NCBI RefSeq assembly: GCF_001049895.1
Contig: NZ_CVPE01000004.1
Coordinates: forward strand, 310,001-374,000
Reading direction: 5' to 3'
Origin: Rubeoparvulum massiliense
GTDB taxonomy: Bacteria; Bacillota; Bacilli; Rubeoparvulales; Rubeoparvulaceae
DNA length: 64,000 nucleotides
Part shown: positions 24,306-35,183 of the stretch, one piece after another
Numbering within the stretch: the stretch's first letter is position 1
Layout: every line of letters begins with the position of its first letter
Notes under the pieces: generated by a model
Databases searched by the model: none
Told to the model about the DNA's origin: nothing
What the model saw: only the letters and a program-made list of their open reading frames with translations
Position numbers and translations under genes: made by a program

Positions 24306-25544
24306 ATTCAAAAGCCTTCAACTTGGCAAGTGGTTTTAGGTGGAGTCATAGTACTAGCCATTGTCATGGGGATCAGCCGTTTCGCTTATACCCCATTACT
24401 TCCCTTGATGCAAGAGAGCAGTGGACTAACCGATGCCATGGCCGGCTTCCTCGCATCTAGCAACTATCTTGGTTACTTGCTAGGTGCTCTTGCTGCAGGA
24501 TGGATCGCACCGGCTCACCGTTTACCCACCCTACGACTCTATCTCGTGCTAAATATATTAAGCACTTTCGTCATGGGTTGTGTAGAAGAATACTGGATCT
24601 GGTTCGCTATACGCTTTCTTGCAGGACTCACCAGTGGATTGGTCTTTGTCTTGGCCTCAAGCATGGTCCTCGATCATCTTGTGGACATAGGTCGTACTAC
24701 TTGGTCTGGGCTCTTTTACGGTGGTACTGGTTTGGGGATCTTGATCACAGGGCTACTCGTTCCAGTTCTTCAAGTACGTTTTTTCTGGTCAGGAACTTGG
24801 ATTGGCTTCGGAATCATCTCATTCATAACAAGCAGCCTTGTTTTTTACTGGCTTCGAGTCGTACCAGATGCAAACAACAAATCAACCTCACCAATCCCAC
24901 CATTGCAAGCTAACGCCCATAAATCTAAACGGTGGCTACTTCCATGGCTCCTGCTTGCTTACGGATTGGAAGGGTTCGGCTATATCATCAGCGGTACCTT
25001 CCTCGTCGCCTTGATCCAAACCATTCCCACCCTCTCCTTTAATCCAGCCTTTAGCTGGGCATTGGTGGGACTAGCTGCCATTCCTTCTTGTTATCTTTGG
25101 GCTTTGGTGGCAAAACATTGGGGCAACCTTAAAGCCTTAGTCGCTGCTTATTTACTACAGATCATCGGTGTACTTCTTCCCATCCTAGCGGTCAATGCCA
25201 CGGGTATTCTCCTCGGGAGTGCGCTCTTTGGTGCCACCTTCATGGGGATAACCACGCTAAGTATGGCAGAGGCTCGAAGCATTGCTCCAGGTAAAAGCAA
25301 TCAGATCATCGGTTATTTCACTGCTTTTTATGGCGTCGGTCAACTACTAGGGCCTGCTATTGCAGGTCTCTTCATCACTCAATCTGGTTCCTATACATCC
25401 TCCCTTATCCTCGCTGCATGTGGGCTTGGATTGGGGCTAGTTCTCTTACTCATCGCTCAATGGCGCCAGAGACAGCTGCATCATCTCGAATTAACTCACC
25501 AAATCAATCTAAGGAAGGATGATCCTGAAGATGCCGTATATTAA
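24306..25544 (+). CDS. YbfB/YjiJ family MFS transporter
   Basis: Twelve-helix major facilitator of the YbfB/YjiJ type (WQVVLGGVIVLAIVMGISRF; TPLLPLMQESSGLTD). Substrate unknown. The start is a problem: the frame is open from 24216, but the promoter lies at 24229-24257, and the only strong ribosome site (TAGGGGG, 24292-24298) is placed before an in-frame ATT at 24306. The ATT start gives 412 residues and an N-terminus like that of family members; a rare ATT start is therefore proposed. It overlaps the tautomerase gene by 14 bp and is probably regulated by the divergent LysR protein. Confidence 0.85.
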   Translation: MQKPSTWQVVLGGVIVLAIVMGISRFAYTPLLPLMQESSGLTDAMAGFLASSNYLGYLLGALAAGWIAPAHRLPTLRLYLVLNILSTFVMGCVEEYWIWFAIRFLAGLTSGLVFVLASSMVLDHLVDIGRTTWSGLFYGGTGLGILITGLLVPVLQVRFFWSGTWIGFGIISFITSSLVFYWLRVVPDANNKSTSPIPPLQANAHKSKRWLLPWLLLAYGLEGFGYIISGTFLVALIQTIPTLSFNPAFSWALVGLAAIPSCYLWALVAKHWGNLKALVAAYLLQIIGVLLPILAVNATGILLGSALFGATFMGITTLSMAEARSIAPGKSNQIIGYFTAFYGVGQLLGPAIAGLFITQSGSYTSSLILAACGLGLGLVLLLIAQWRQRQLHHLELTHQINLRKDDPEDAVY

Positions 25545-25743
25545 TATTAAAATCACAAAAGAGCAAGGCAAAGTAGTGACAACAGAACAGAAACAAGCCT
25601 TAATCAAAGGAGCCACGGAGCTTCTGCAAAACGTCTTAGGAAAGAACCCCAAAACCACCGTTGTGGTCATCGATGAAGTGGAAACGGATAACTGGGGAAT
25701 CGGCGGTGAGACCATTACCGAACGGCGGAAACGGGGAGAATAG
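25531..25743 (+). CDS. 4-oxalocrotonate tautomerase family protein
   Basis: 70-residue tautomerase beginning MPYINIKITKEQ; the N-terminal Pro exposed after Met removal is the catalytic base in this family. Start at 25531 chosen because it puts Pro at position 2 and follows AAGGA; the frame upstream overlaps the MFS gene. Association with an MFS exporter and a LysR regulator suggests a small catabolic or detoxification unit for aromatic or dicarboxylic compounds, but the substrate is unknown. Confidence 0.9.
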   Translation: MPYINIKITKEQGKVVTTEQKQALIKGATELLQNVLGKNPKTTVVVIDEVETDNWGIGGETITERRKRGE

Positions 25744-25812
25744 AGAACCTCTCAAATATGCGTATTAATTAATGGACAGATAAACAAACATTTTTTAAAC
25801 TAATGAGTAAAA

Positions 25813-25845
25813 GAAGCCATCCTACTTACATGGCTCCTATTTTAT
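25813..25845 (+). terminator. Terminator of the MFS-tautomerase unit
   Basis: AGCCAT (25815-25820) and ATGGCT (25830-25835) form a short stem followed by CCTATTTTATT. The rest of the gap up to the CRISPR array holds nothing recognisable. Confidence 0.5.
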
Positions 25846-25961
25846 TGAAGTTATTCTGTTATAGATAGTTTTACTTAGTCTCGCATTTCAAAAAAAGTAA
25901 AGTTACTTCTAAATCGTAGTGTTAAACAACAAGGGATATCCCCTTTGGAATCAATAGCACC

Positions 25962-28900
25962 ATTTCGATCCACGCACCTATGAAGGGTGCGACAAGGGGA
26001 TGTCCTCTGTGTAGATGACTTACTAGCAATTTCAATCCACGCACCCATGAAGGGTGCGACATCTACTAGAGATCGCATGTATTGGTTCCTTCTGATTTCA
26101 ATCCACGCACCCATGAAGGGTGCGACCTCAACTACCGCATACATAATTACCCCATCTGAGAATTTCAATCCACGCACCCATGAAGGGTGCGACGCTGGCC
26201 ACTGTGGATGGAACAAAATACATTGATAATTTCAATCCACGCACCCATGAAGGGTGCGACCTTTAATACATCTCTTGATACATTACTCGGATTGATTTCA
26301 ATCCACGCACCCATGAAGGGTGCGACGTAACCATACCAATTCCAGACACCACCGCACCGGGAATTTCAATCCACGCACCCATGAAGGGTGCGACGGTTTC
26401 TATGGCTAGGTTAGCCGCAACGCTTGTTTTATTTCAATCCACGCACCCATGAAGGGTGCGACATAGATCGCTTTACACCTTTTCTGTATCGAATGCATTT
26501 CAATCCACGCACCCATGAAGGGTGCGACTTTGGAATCTTGTCGAGGTCATATTCGGCGAAAGATTTCAATCCACGCACCCATGAAGGGTGCGACGATTTT
26601 ATTGCAGGAGTATTCACGGGTAATTGGATTTCAATCCACGCACCCATGAAGGGTGCGACGTGGAGCAGGGAGTCGATAGTGACTCGGTCTACGTAATTTC
26701 AATCCACGCACCCATGAAGGGTGCGACGTCGACAAAATCACGTTTGAGTCAACCATTGGCGATTTCAATCCACGCACCCATGAAGGGTGCGACGTCTACA
26801 ATGCCATTGTTGTTTGCAAATCTTTGATAATTTCAATCCACGCACCCATGAAGGGTGCGACGTCAATACCCATCGCAATGTCGTACTCGGCAAATGGATT
26901 TCAATCCACGCACCCATGAAGGGTGCGACTTCACCAGTAAGCATCCATTGGCGCTCAGATGATTATTTCAATCCACGCACCCATGAAGGGTGCGACTTAT
27001 CCTCTAGGCGAGGAGTACTGCGATCATCAAATTTCAATCCACGCACCCATGAAGGGTGCGACGTGGGATAATTACTAGGAGGTTCAATCATGGGAATTTC
27101 AATCCACGCACCCATGAAGGGTGCGACGGCTTTCCGATTAGCATTTGCCCCATACTTTACTATTTCAATCCACGCACCCATGAAGGGTGCGACACAAGCG
27201 CGACAATTAGGGTTATCTCCATATGCGATTTCAATCCACGCACCCATGAAGGGTGCGACGTGCAGTATTTGAAATGAAGAAAGCGTATAAAGATTTCAAT
27301 CCACGCACCCATGAAGGGTGCGACTTTTTCACTATCTATGATAGCAAAAGGAGAATACATTTCAATCCACGCACCTATGAAGGGTGCGACTTGAAAAACT
27401 AGAAGAAACACAAAGACTAGCAGTAATTTCAATCCACGCACCCATGAAGGGTGCGACACGGAATTCCACCTTTGAAAACTTCATCCCTGGAATTTCAATC
27501 CACGCACCCATGAAGGGTGCGACGGGCAGTACGATACACACCATCACCACAGGGGCAGATTTCAATCCACGCACCCATGAAGGGTGCGACCAGCCGTTGC
27601 CACAAGATACACCGCCAATGATCGATTTCAATCCACGCACCCATGAAGGGTGCGACCACGGGTCACCTTGCCAAGATTTTAGTATTGCAGGATTTCAATC
27701 CACGCACCCATGAAGGGTGCGACTTTGCTGTACTTGCTACTGTACGCGCCAAAAAATGCATTTCAATCCACGCACCCATGAAGGGTGCGACAGTAAAACA
27801 GATAATTAGCACACTGGGTGCAAAATTTCAATCCACGCACCCATGAAGGGTGCGACATAATTGAATATAGGTTGAATCATGGGGTAGCTATTTCAATCCA
27901 CGCACCCATGAAGGGTGCGACACCCAGGTGACTTGTCGATTATTATATTTGACCTATTTCAATCCACGCACCCATGAAGGGTGCGACATCATCAAATCTT
28001 GGTACACGTCCAACTTCCGAATTTCAATCCACGCACCCATGAAGGGTGCGACTAAAACGTGATGAAGGAATATTGCAAGTGATGGTATTTCAATCCACGC
28101 ACCCATGAAGGGTGCGACCATATTCTGCGCGATACATCATGTCATTTTCCTTGATTTCAATCCACGCACCCATGAAGGGTGCGACCTACATATTACATTT
28201 TGTAAAGGGGATAACATAATTTCAATCCACGCACCCATGAAGGGTGCGACTCAACTGATTGCATAGGTATAATATTGCTTAGTTATTTCAATCCACGCAC
28301 CCATGAAGGGTGCGACTAAAAGTTATCGATTCCATAAACCTGCCTTTTTTATTTCAATCCACGCACCCATGAAGGGTGCGACTAAAAGTTATCGATTCCA
28401 TAAACCTGCCTTTTTTATTTCAATCCACGCACCCATGAAGGGTGCGACAAAGAATTTTACTTATATAGTTTTGACTGGTTTAAATTTCAATCCACGCACC
28501 CATGAAGGGTGCGACACCGTATTATTAATTGGATTAGGTATATCTCTCTGATTTCAATCCACGCACCCATGAAGGGTGCGACTTATACAAAAGTACCTTT
28601 AGGAGATTGTTTAGCAATTTCAATCCACGCACCCATGAAGGGTGCGACGTAAAAGTTATCGATTCCATAAACCTGCCTTTTTTATTTCAATCCACGCACC
28701 CATGAAGGGTGCGACAATCCAGCGGAACCTATCGTTCAAGTATGTGGTAATTTCAATCCACGCACCCATGAAGGGTGCGACAAAAGGGGAATGAGGTGCG
28801 CATTAGAGCACGCGGAATTTCAATCCACGCACCCATGAAGGGTGCGACAAAAGGGGAATGAGGTGCGCATTAGAGCACGCGGAATTTCAATCCACGCACC

Positions 28901-31900
28901 CATGAAGGGTGCGACAAGTTTATCATAATAAGTGTCTTTGATTTTTGTTATTTCAATCCACGCACCCATGAAGGGTGCGACGAGGCAGTAAATGCAGTTT
29001 GGTTACGTGCATATGATTTCAATCCACGCACCCATGAAGGGTGCGACTAGAAATCTTTATGGTATTCATTAGATATTGATAATTTCAATCCACGCACCCA
29101 TGAAGGGTGCGACGGCAATATTGATAAACCTTCTTCGTTTCTTCTAGATTTCAATCCACGCACCCATGAAGGGTGCGACAACATGAGTATGCGAGTTAAT
29201 AAGGAACTATTGATTTCAATCCACGCACCCATGAAGGGTGCGACGGCGATGGAACTGTATAAAGTCACTTCTTTTTCTATTTCAATCCACGCACCCATGA
29301 AGGGTGCGACGTACAACTGGAGGGGTAATCTAAATGAGTTTGATATTTCAATCCACGCACCCATGAAGGGTGCGACGGCGATGGAACTGTATAAAGTCAC
29401 TTCTTTTTCTATTTCAATCCACGCACCCATGAAGGGTGCGACTGGAAGAGGGTAATCAAACTAATCTAGCTGATGTTATTTCAATCCACGCACCCATGAA
29501 GGGTGCGACGATTATTCCATTAAAGTCACGCTATCGCAGATTTAATTTCAATCCACGCACCCATGAAGGGTGCGACGCTTGCAGAAGTTTAGTTGGCTCA
29601 TCAAGAGTGGAATTTCAATCCACGCACCCATGAAGGGTGCGACCGCATAATTTTGTTTAACTCCTTGTTTAATTCACATTTCAATCCACGCACCCATGAA
29701 GGGTGCGACTTGATCGCTATCTTTCAGCAATTCGTTTGTAATAGGATTTCAATCCACGCACCCATGAAGGGTGCGACTTGCATTGGTTAGCTGTATCACT
29801 TCGTATTTCTTATTTCAATCCACGCACCCATGAAGGGTGCGACAAGTTTTAGGACAACCCCAAGGAGGTAAGCCAATATTTCAATCCACGCACCCATGAA
29901 GGGTGCGACTGTTCCCAGGTAAAACCTAACTGCTCGCCTAGATATTTCAATCCACGCACCCATGAAGGGTGCGACGGATGCAATAAACGCTCCTGAGTTT
30001 TCTTTGAGAATTTCAATCCACGCACCCATGAAGGGTGCGACGTGTTCCTTTTGTTCAAGGTAAGCTTGGGGAAGTTATTTCAATCCACGCACCCATGAAG
30101 GGTGCGACAGGTTATGCCAAGTAACCTATCCATTTTTGGATGATTTCAATCCACGCACCCATGAAGGGTGCGACGTTAAGTCAGTTGCTATGACGCAAGC
30201 TGATGAAGATTTCAATCCACGCACCCATGAAGGGTGCGACGAGAGAAGGAGATCGGTTTGTGTCCATTCCGGAGATTTCAATCCACGCACCCATGAAGGG
30301 TGCGACATCGTCGATTAGGTTTTAAATTTACTCGATTAATTATTTCAATCCACGCACCCATGAAGGGTGCGACACCAGCGACAATAAGCGATACAAAAAA
30401 AATGCTAAATTTCAATCCACGCACCCATGAAGGGTGCGACTATCACAACTGTAGTGCTCTTCATCAAAAAGACTATTTCAATCCACGCACCCATGAAGGG
30501 TGCGACGGTGATAAATCATGAAAACCATGCACATTGCCTGTATTTCAATCCACGCACCCATGAAGGGTGCGACTGTATGACGGTGCTACAAGATACCGAT
30601 GGCATTATTTCAATCCACGCACCCATGAAGGGTGCGACACTACCTTAGGAGTTTTACTGTTGTCGCATTGAGTATTTCAATCCACGCACCCATGAAGGGT
30701 GCGACGTCTTTTCGATAATATCAGGTCCACCTGTGACTGATTTCAATCCACGCACCCATGAAGGGTGCGACGCAAAATGGTATTACAGGTATGACATAAT
30801 CGACCCATTTCAATCCACGCACCCATGAAGGGTGCGACCGGTCCATATTTTTACTCACCTTCTTCTAGTATATTTCAATCCACGCACCCATGAAGGGTGC
30901 GACAATCCAGCTGGCGGAATTAAAAGCATTAGTGTTTTTATTTCAATCCACGCACCCATGAAGGGTGCGACACATCCACCACATGGGGCAAATGGAGCTC
31001 TACTTATTTCAATCCACGCACCCATGAAGGGTGCGACGATAGGAGGTAAATCATATGTCACCTTACGAAAATTTCAATCCACGCACCCATGAAGGGTGCG
31101 ACGAGGTGCTTCGGCAATATACAACATTCCATCATATTTCAATCCACGCACCCATGAAGGGTGCGACTGGATAAACTTGATAACTCATCATGGGAAGGAG
31201 GATTTCAATCCACGCACCCATGAAGGGTGCGACTGGTTATCGAATGGAGATTCGTATTTCATATACTATTTCAATCCACGCACCCATGAAGGGTGCGACA
31301 TTTCTTCCAATCCTACTCATACTGGTTTTAGATATTTCAATCCACGCACCCATGAAGGGTGCGACAATATTGACGTTAAAGAACTAACAGATAAGTTTGA
31401 TTTCAATCCACGCACCCATGAAGGGTGCGACGTACCACTGTCTCCCCTATGACGATCTAAAAAAATTTCAATCCACGCACCCATGAAGGGTGCGACGAGA
31501 GCAGATTGCACCAAAAAAAAAGGAAACAAAAATTTCAATCCACGCACCCATGAAGGGTGCGACAAAAGTACAAAGAAACAAGTGCAGTGTTTGAGATATT
31601 TCAATCCACGCACCCATGAAGGGTGCGACGCAATAAGTGATAGCATTATAGATTTTGCATACAATTTCAATCCACGCACCCATGAAGGGTGCGACATAGA
31701 ATACATTAACAAAAAATAAAATATAGAGAGATTTCAATCCACGCACCCATGAAGGGTGCGACTATACTCGGCAAAATCTGCCAGACTCCAATCCGGCATT
31801 TCAATCCACGCACCCATGAAGGGTGCGACCCCAACATAACGTAAGCAGTGTATATGGCAGCATATTTCAATCCACGCACCCATGAAGGGTGCGACGACTT

Positions 31901-32161
31901 CAAGCGTGAGATGCAATTCGCCATGCCAAAATTTCAATCCACGCACCCATGAAGGGTGCGACGTGCTTGAGGATATAGAGCAACGTGTCTGTATAATTTC
32001 AATCCACGCACCCATGAAGGGTGCGACAATACAGTGGTAGATGTTCAGGACTTAGGAGAGTTATTTCAATCCACGCACCCATGAAGGGTGCGACGTCTCA
32101 AGGAGAGTCTATGGAGATTCCACCCACTGATTTCAATCCACGCACCCATGAAGGGTGCGAC
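25962..32161 (-). CRISPR. Type I-C CRISPR array, 94 repeats and 93 spacers
   Basis: I counted 94 copies of a 32-nt repeat whose transcribed (minus) strand begins GTCGCACCCTTCATGGGTGC and ends GTGGATTGAAAT, a classic I-C repeat with a CGCACCC/GGGTGCG stem. Spacers are about 33-36 nt. Orientation is set by the cas genes and leader on the right, so new spacers enter near 32161 and the oldest lie near 25962. The distal terminal repeat (25962-25993) carries two changes, as expected for a trailer end; the repeat at 27359-27390 shares one of them. Three spacers are repeated: 28317/28383/28649, 28782/28849 and 29245/29377. Open frames inside the array are spurious. Confidence 0.99.
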
Positions 32162-32328
32162 AGCGATTTTAGGCAAAAATCATCTGAAAGCTTTATTTTT
32201 TTAACCCAAAAACATCATTTCCTTTATAAGAATAAAGATCCAATAACATTATTTTACATTTTTGGTGATATCATGTGCTAATTTTGGTGCGAATGTGTCA
32301 TGCTTTTTATGCGCACTATACATTCGCA
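32162..32328 (-). promoter_or_regulatory. CRISPR leader
   Basis: A 167-bp A/T-rich segment between cas2 and the first leader-proximal repeat, where the array promoter and integration signals are expected. It holds an inverted repeat GTGCGAATGT (32287-32296) / ACATTCGCAC (32320-32329) that overlaps the cas2 stop and could end the cas transcript. Confidence 0.8.
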
Positions 32329-32619
32329 CTAAAGAATTAAGGGACCTTCTAAATCGATCGATTCTTTCACACCAAGATGTTCTACTTTAGTCTTATAATT
32401 ATTACCCAACTGATAAAACCTAAGGCTATCCTGCTCTTCATCAATAATATTTGCCAGTTCAATTTTTAGTGTCGCAAATTGAGTTGCATCTACTATACAT
32501 TCAAATACAGAGTTTTGAACACGTTGTCCGTAGTTTTGACATACTTTTGCTACCCTACGTAATCTTTTCTGCCCTGCACCACTTACAGTACTTACATCAT
32601 ACGTAATTAATACCAGCAC
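32329..32619 (-). CDS. cas2: CRISPR-associated endonuclease Cas2
   Basis: 96-residue ferredoxin-like protein, dimer in the Cas1-Cas2 integrase that adds spacers. The N-terminal MLVLITYDVST holds the conserved Asp after the first strand, and GQRVQNSVFECIVD is the family block. It follows cas1 by 8 bp and is the last gene of the cas operon, ending against the leader. Confidence 0.97.
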   Translation of the reverse strand: MLVLITYDVSTVSGAGQKRLRRVAKVCQNYGQRVQNSVFECIVDATQFATLKIELANIIDEEQDSLRFYQLGNNYKTKVEHLGVKESIDLEGPLIL

Positions 32620-32628
32620 ATGTTACAC

Positions 32629-33660
32629 CTACTTCCACATTAATGGTGGATACTCATCAAGATCATTACGTAAATAACGAGCTAGTAATAATGCTTGTGC
32701 ATGTGGTACTAATCCCCAAGAAACTTTTTCACCTAGATATGGATGTGTTATCTTTTCTTGCTTTTTGTTTTGCCACGCCGTTAAAAACTTCTTTCGGGCT
32801 TCATCTGTCATGATGACTGCTCCACTTTCTTTCTTTAAAAAATCTTCTCGATTAACCACTCTTTTATTAATTAATGATAAGACAAACCTATCTGCAAAAA
32901 CGCCTCGCAATTCCTCCATCACATCTAGAGCTAACGATACTCTTCCCGGTCTATCCCGATGCAAAAATCCAACATATGCATCAAGTCCGACGCCTTCTAA
33001 TGCAGATGTCATATCATTTGCTAGTAATGTGTATGCAAATGAGAGCATTGCATTTGCATTATCTAGTGGAGGTCTTCGTGAACGATTGTCAAAATAAAAA
33101 TCTTCTTTCTGTTGGAGTATCATTTGATTAAACAGTTTATTGTAGCTTAATGCCGCTTGACCTTCCCATCCTCTTAAACTTTCTAAGTCCTCACATTTTC
33201 TAACCTCATGAATAATCGATGATAAATGGTGGGAGACTTCTTTGAATTGAGTGACATCTACTCGTAATGGATAGTCTCTTGTCATTCTTTCAATCATCCA
33301 TTTATGATTGTAAATCTTTCCTATAATAAAGTTACGAGCAATTCTTGCTGACATCGTCTCATCTTCTGATATGAGATATTGTTTCTTTCTTAGGACAACA
33401 TTTCCCTTACTTTTCCCAATCACTCTCGCAAGGAATCTCCCATTCATTGTTAAAAATACTAATGAGATATTTCTATCAGCACAATACCCCATCAAGGCTG
33501 GACTTGCACCAGTGTATCCAAAACATACGATAGATTCTAAATTATGAAGAGGTAGTCTCCCCAATTTCTCTTGATCCTTAAGAAGAACAATATTATCTCC
33601 GTCTAAGGATAAATATACGTCTGGTTGTGTTATAAATAAGGTGTTCAATAATTTTTTCAT
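32629..33660 (-). CDS. cas1: CRISPR-associated endonuclease/integrase Cas1 (type I-C)
   Basis: 343-residue integrase of the adaptation complex. The beta-rich N-terminal domain (LNTLFITQPDVYLSLDGDNI) is followed by the helical catalytic domain with the conserved Glu in GWEGQAALSYNKLF, His in VGFLHRDRPGRVSLALD and Asp shortly after. Length and order (cas4-cas1-cas2) match type I-C. It overlaps cas4 by 4 bp (ATGA). Confidence 0.97.
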   Translation of the reverse strand: MKKLLNTLFITQPDVYLSLDGDNIVLLKDQEKLGRLPLHNLESIVCFGYTGASPALMGYCADRNISLVFLTMNGRFLARVIGKSKGNVVLRKKQYLISEDETMSARIARNFIIGKIYNHKWMIERMTRDYPLRVDVTQFKEVSHHLSSIIHEVRKCEDLESLRGWEGQAALSYNKLFNQMILQQKEDFYFDNRSRRPPLDNANAMLSFAYTLLANDMTSALEGVGLDAYVGFLHRDRPGRVSLALDVMEELRGVFADRFVLSLINKRVVNREDFLKKESGAVIMTDEARKKFLTAWQNKKQEKITHPYLGEKVSWGLVPHAQALLLARYLRNDLDEYPPLMWK

Positions 33661-34316
33661 TCATTGATCTTCCCTTCGATATAACTTTTTACAGAACGTT
33701 TATTCATTAATTGGGGTAGACAGATATGTTGCAGGGAGCAGTTCTTACAGAAAGAACCTGTCTTGACCTTAGGTGTATACTTACGCTTATAATAAGTATG
33801 CATTTCTGCAAACATCAATTTTACTTTATTTTTATTCTCTCTTGTGATAGGTACTGCAACTCGTCGTCGTATTTCATCATAAAACATGTAGCCCATTTCG
33901 ATATTGCATAATAACATTTCTTCTAGACACATCGCTTGTGCAGTCAATTGCAAAACATCCGCATCATGCGTCTTTGGTTTACCACGTTTATATTCGATTG
34001 GATAAGCAACATATGTTCCTTCAACACCATCGATTTCAATACCTTCTGAGTCTGTAATGAACTCAACTACATCACAAACCCCTGTTATCTTAAGCTCATT
34101 GGACTTTACAGGCATTGCTCGTACAATCAGTTTATTTCCACGTTTCTCCCTGATAAATGGCTCATCAGCTTTTCGATGAAGATATTGTCCTTCAATGGTT
34201 CTAACATTTTCTTCCCACTGCTGCTCAATGTGAATTAGAGCCCATTGTCGGCGACAAAATTGAAAATGCTGAATGCCAGATAACATGAGGTAATTATCTT
34301 CATCATTATCGGCCAT
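33657..34316 (-). CDS. cas4: CRISPR-associated exonuclease Cas4
   Basis: About 219 residues. RecB-like nuclease with Fe-S cluster cysteines: HFQFCRRQWALIHIE near the N-terminus and CKNCSLQHIC at the C-terminus; PIEYKRGKPK holds the nuclease Glu-Lys motif. In I-C systems Cas4 trims prespacers and selects the PAM. The start is uncertain: TTG codons at 34328 and 34319 or ATG at 34316 are possible, all inside the 3' end of cas7; the ATG gives the usual N-terminus (DEDNYLMLSGIQHF). Confidence 0.95.
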   Translation of the reverse strand: MADNDEDNYLMLSGIQHFQFCRRQWALIHIEQQWEENVRTIEGQYLHRKADEPFIREKRGNKLIVRAMPVKSNELKITGVCDVVEFITDSEGIEIDGVEGTYVAYPIEYKRGKPKTHDADVLQLTAQAMCLEEMLLCNIEMGYMFYDEIRRRVAVPITRENKNKVKLMFAEMHTYYKRKYTPKVKTGSFCKNCSLQHICLPQLMNKRSVKSYIEGKINE

Positions 34317-35169
34317 CAATGACTTCAACCTTTAACCCTTCTAATTCATTGACCGTGAATGCATAATCATTAATCGTCTTTGGATCTTCAACCTTTTTAT
34401 TTATTTCTAGTAAGCGATGTACTTTAGCAGAAGAGTATTGTCCTAACTTGGAATTATGCTCCCACCAACAAACCTTATGCACCTCCATACTACCATCTGG
34501 ACGTGCTGCTGATGTATCATTTTCAAACAATGTAACTAGGGCTTGTTTAATTTTTTCTGCATCTTTATTTGTAAATCCCGTTTTTTCAGCTAACTGAGTA
34601 TTAATACTTCCATAAAACACATAAACACCAAAATCCACACGATGCTTCATACCCATTGTATCTGAACCTTTTTCCTTTCCTGGCTCAGAATTAACGCTCT
34701 TTGTAATTTGCATACTTGTAATATCAATGGGATCAACACTGGTTGCAGTATGAATAGAGACTGGCCCCCTCACACCAACAGAAACACCTGTACCTTTTCC
34801 TGTACCTTTGAATGCAAAAACTTGTCCAAAACTCCGAACATCAATCCATTCCTTACAAGCAACCATTGCAAAATCATCATTTGAACTATCTTTTGATTTT
34901 AATATTTTATCCAATGCTTGATTTGCTTCAGCGCGTTCTCTTAAACTATTAAACTCATCAACTTTTCTATCATTTGCTTGTACAAAAACAGATTCACCCA
35001 TATCTTGTAAACGATTCCTAGTCTTTCTCTTTATTGCTACATCTGAAATTTCACCATGTCCATCATAATTCTGTCTTGGCCGATTACCATTTAAAGGATC
35101 TCCGTTTGGATTTGCTTTAGTTACTGATAGTACAACCGCAAAATCAATTTTGTGATCTAGAATAGACAT
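34306..35169 (-). CDS. cas7c: Cascade backbone protein Cas7 (Csd2, type I-C)
   Basis: 287-residue RAMP protein that polymerises along the crRNA spacer. The opening KIDFAVVLSVTKANPNGDPLNG is the typical Csd2/Csh2 start, and SGVRGPVSIHTATSVDPI-like core is present. The ATG at 35169 lies 8 nt after GGGAG; the ATG at 35175 is too close. It is located between cas8c and cas4 in the operon. Confidence 0.96.
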   Translation of the reverse strand: MSILDHKIDFAVVLSVTKANPNGDPLNGNRPRQNYDGHGEISDVAIKRKTRNRLQDMGESVFVQANDRKVDEFNSLRERAEANQALDKILKSKDSSNDDFAMVACKEWIDVRSFGQVFAFKGTGKGTGVSVGVRGPVSIHTATSVDPIDITSMQITKSVNSEPGKEKGSDTMGMKHRVDFGVYVFYGSINTQLAEKTGFTNKDAEKIKQALVTLFENDTSAARPDGSMEVHKVCWWEHNSKLGQYSSAKVHRLLEINKKVEDPKTINDYAFTVNELEGLKVEVIDGR

Positions 35170-35183
35170 GTCCATCTCTCCCT

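Noticed and set aside
25875-32281. Many open frames inside the array with repeated peptides such as NPRTHEGCD, SIHAPMKGAT and HPSWVRGLK
   Set aside because: They are translations of the 32-nt CRISPR repeat in different frames and strands, interrupted by spacers; none has a ribosome site.
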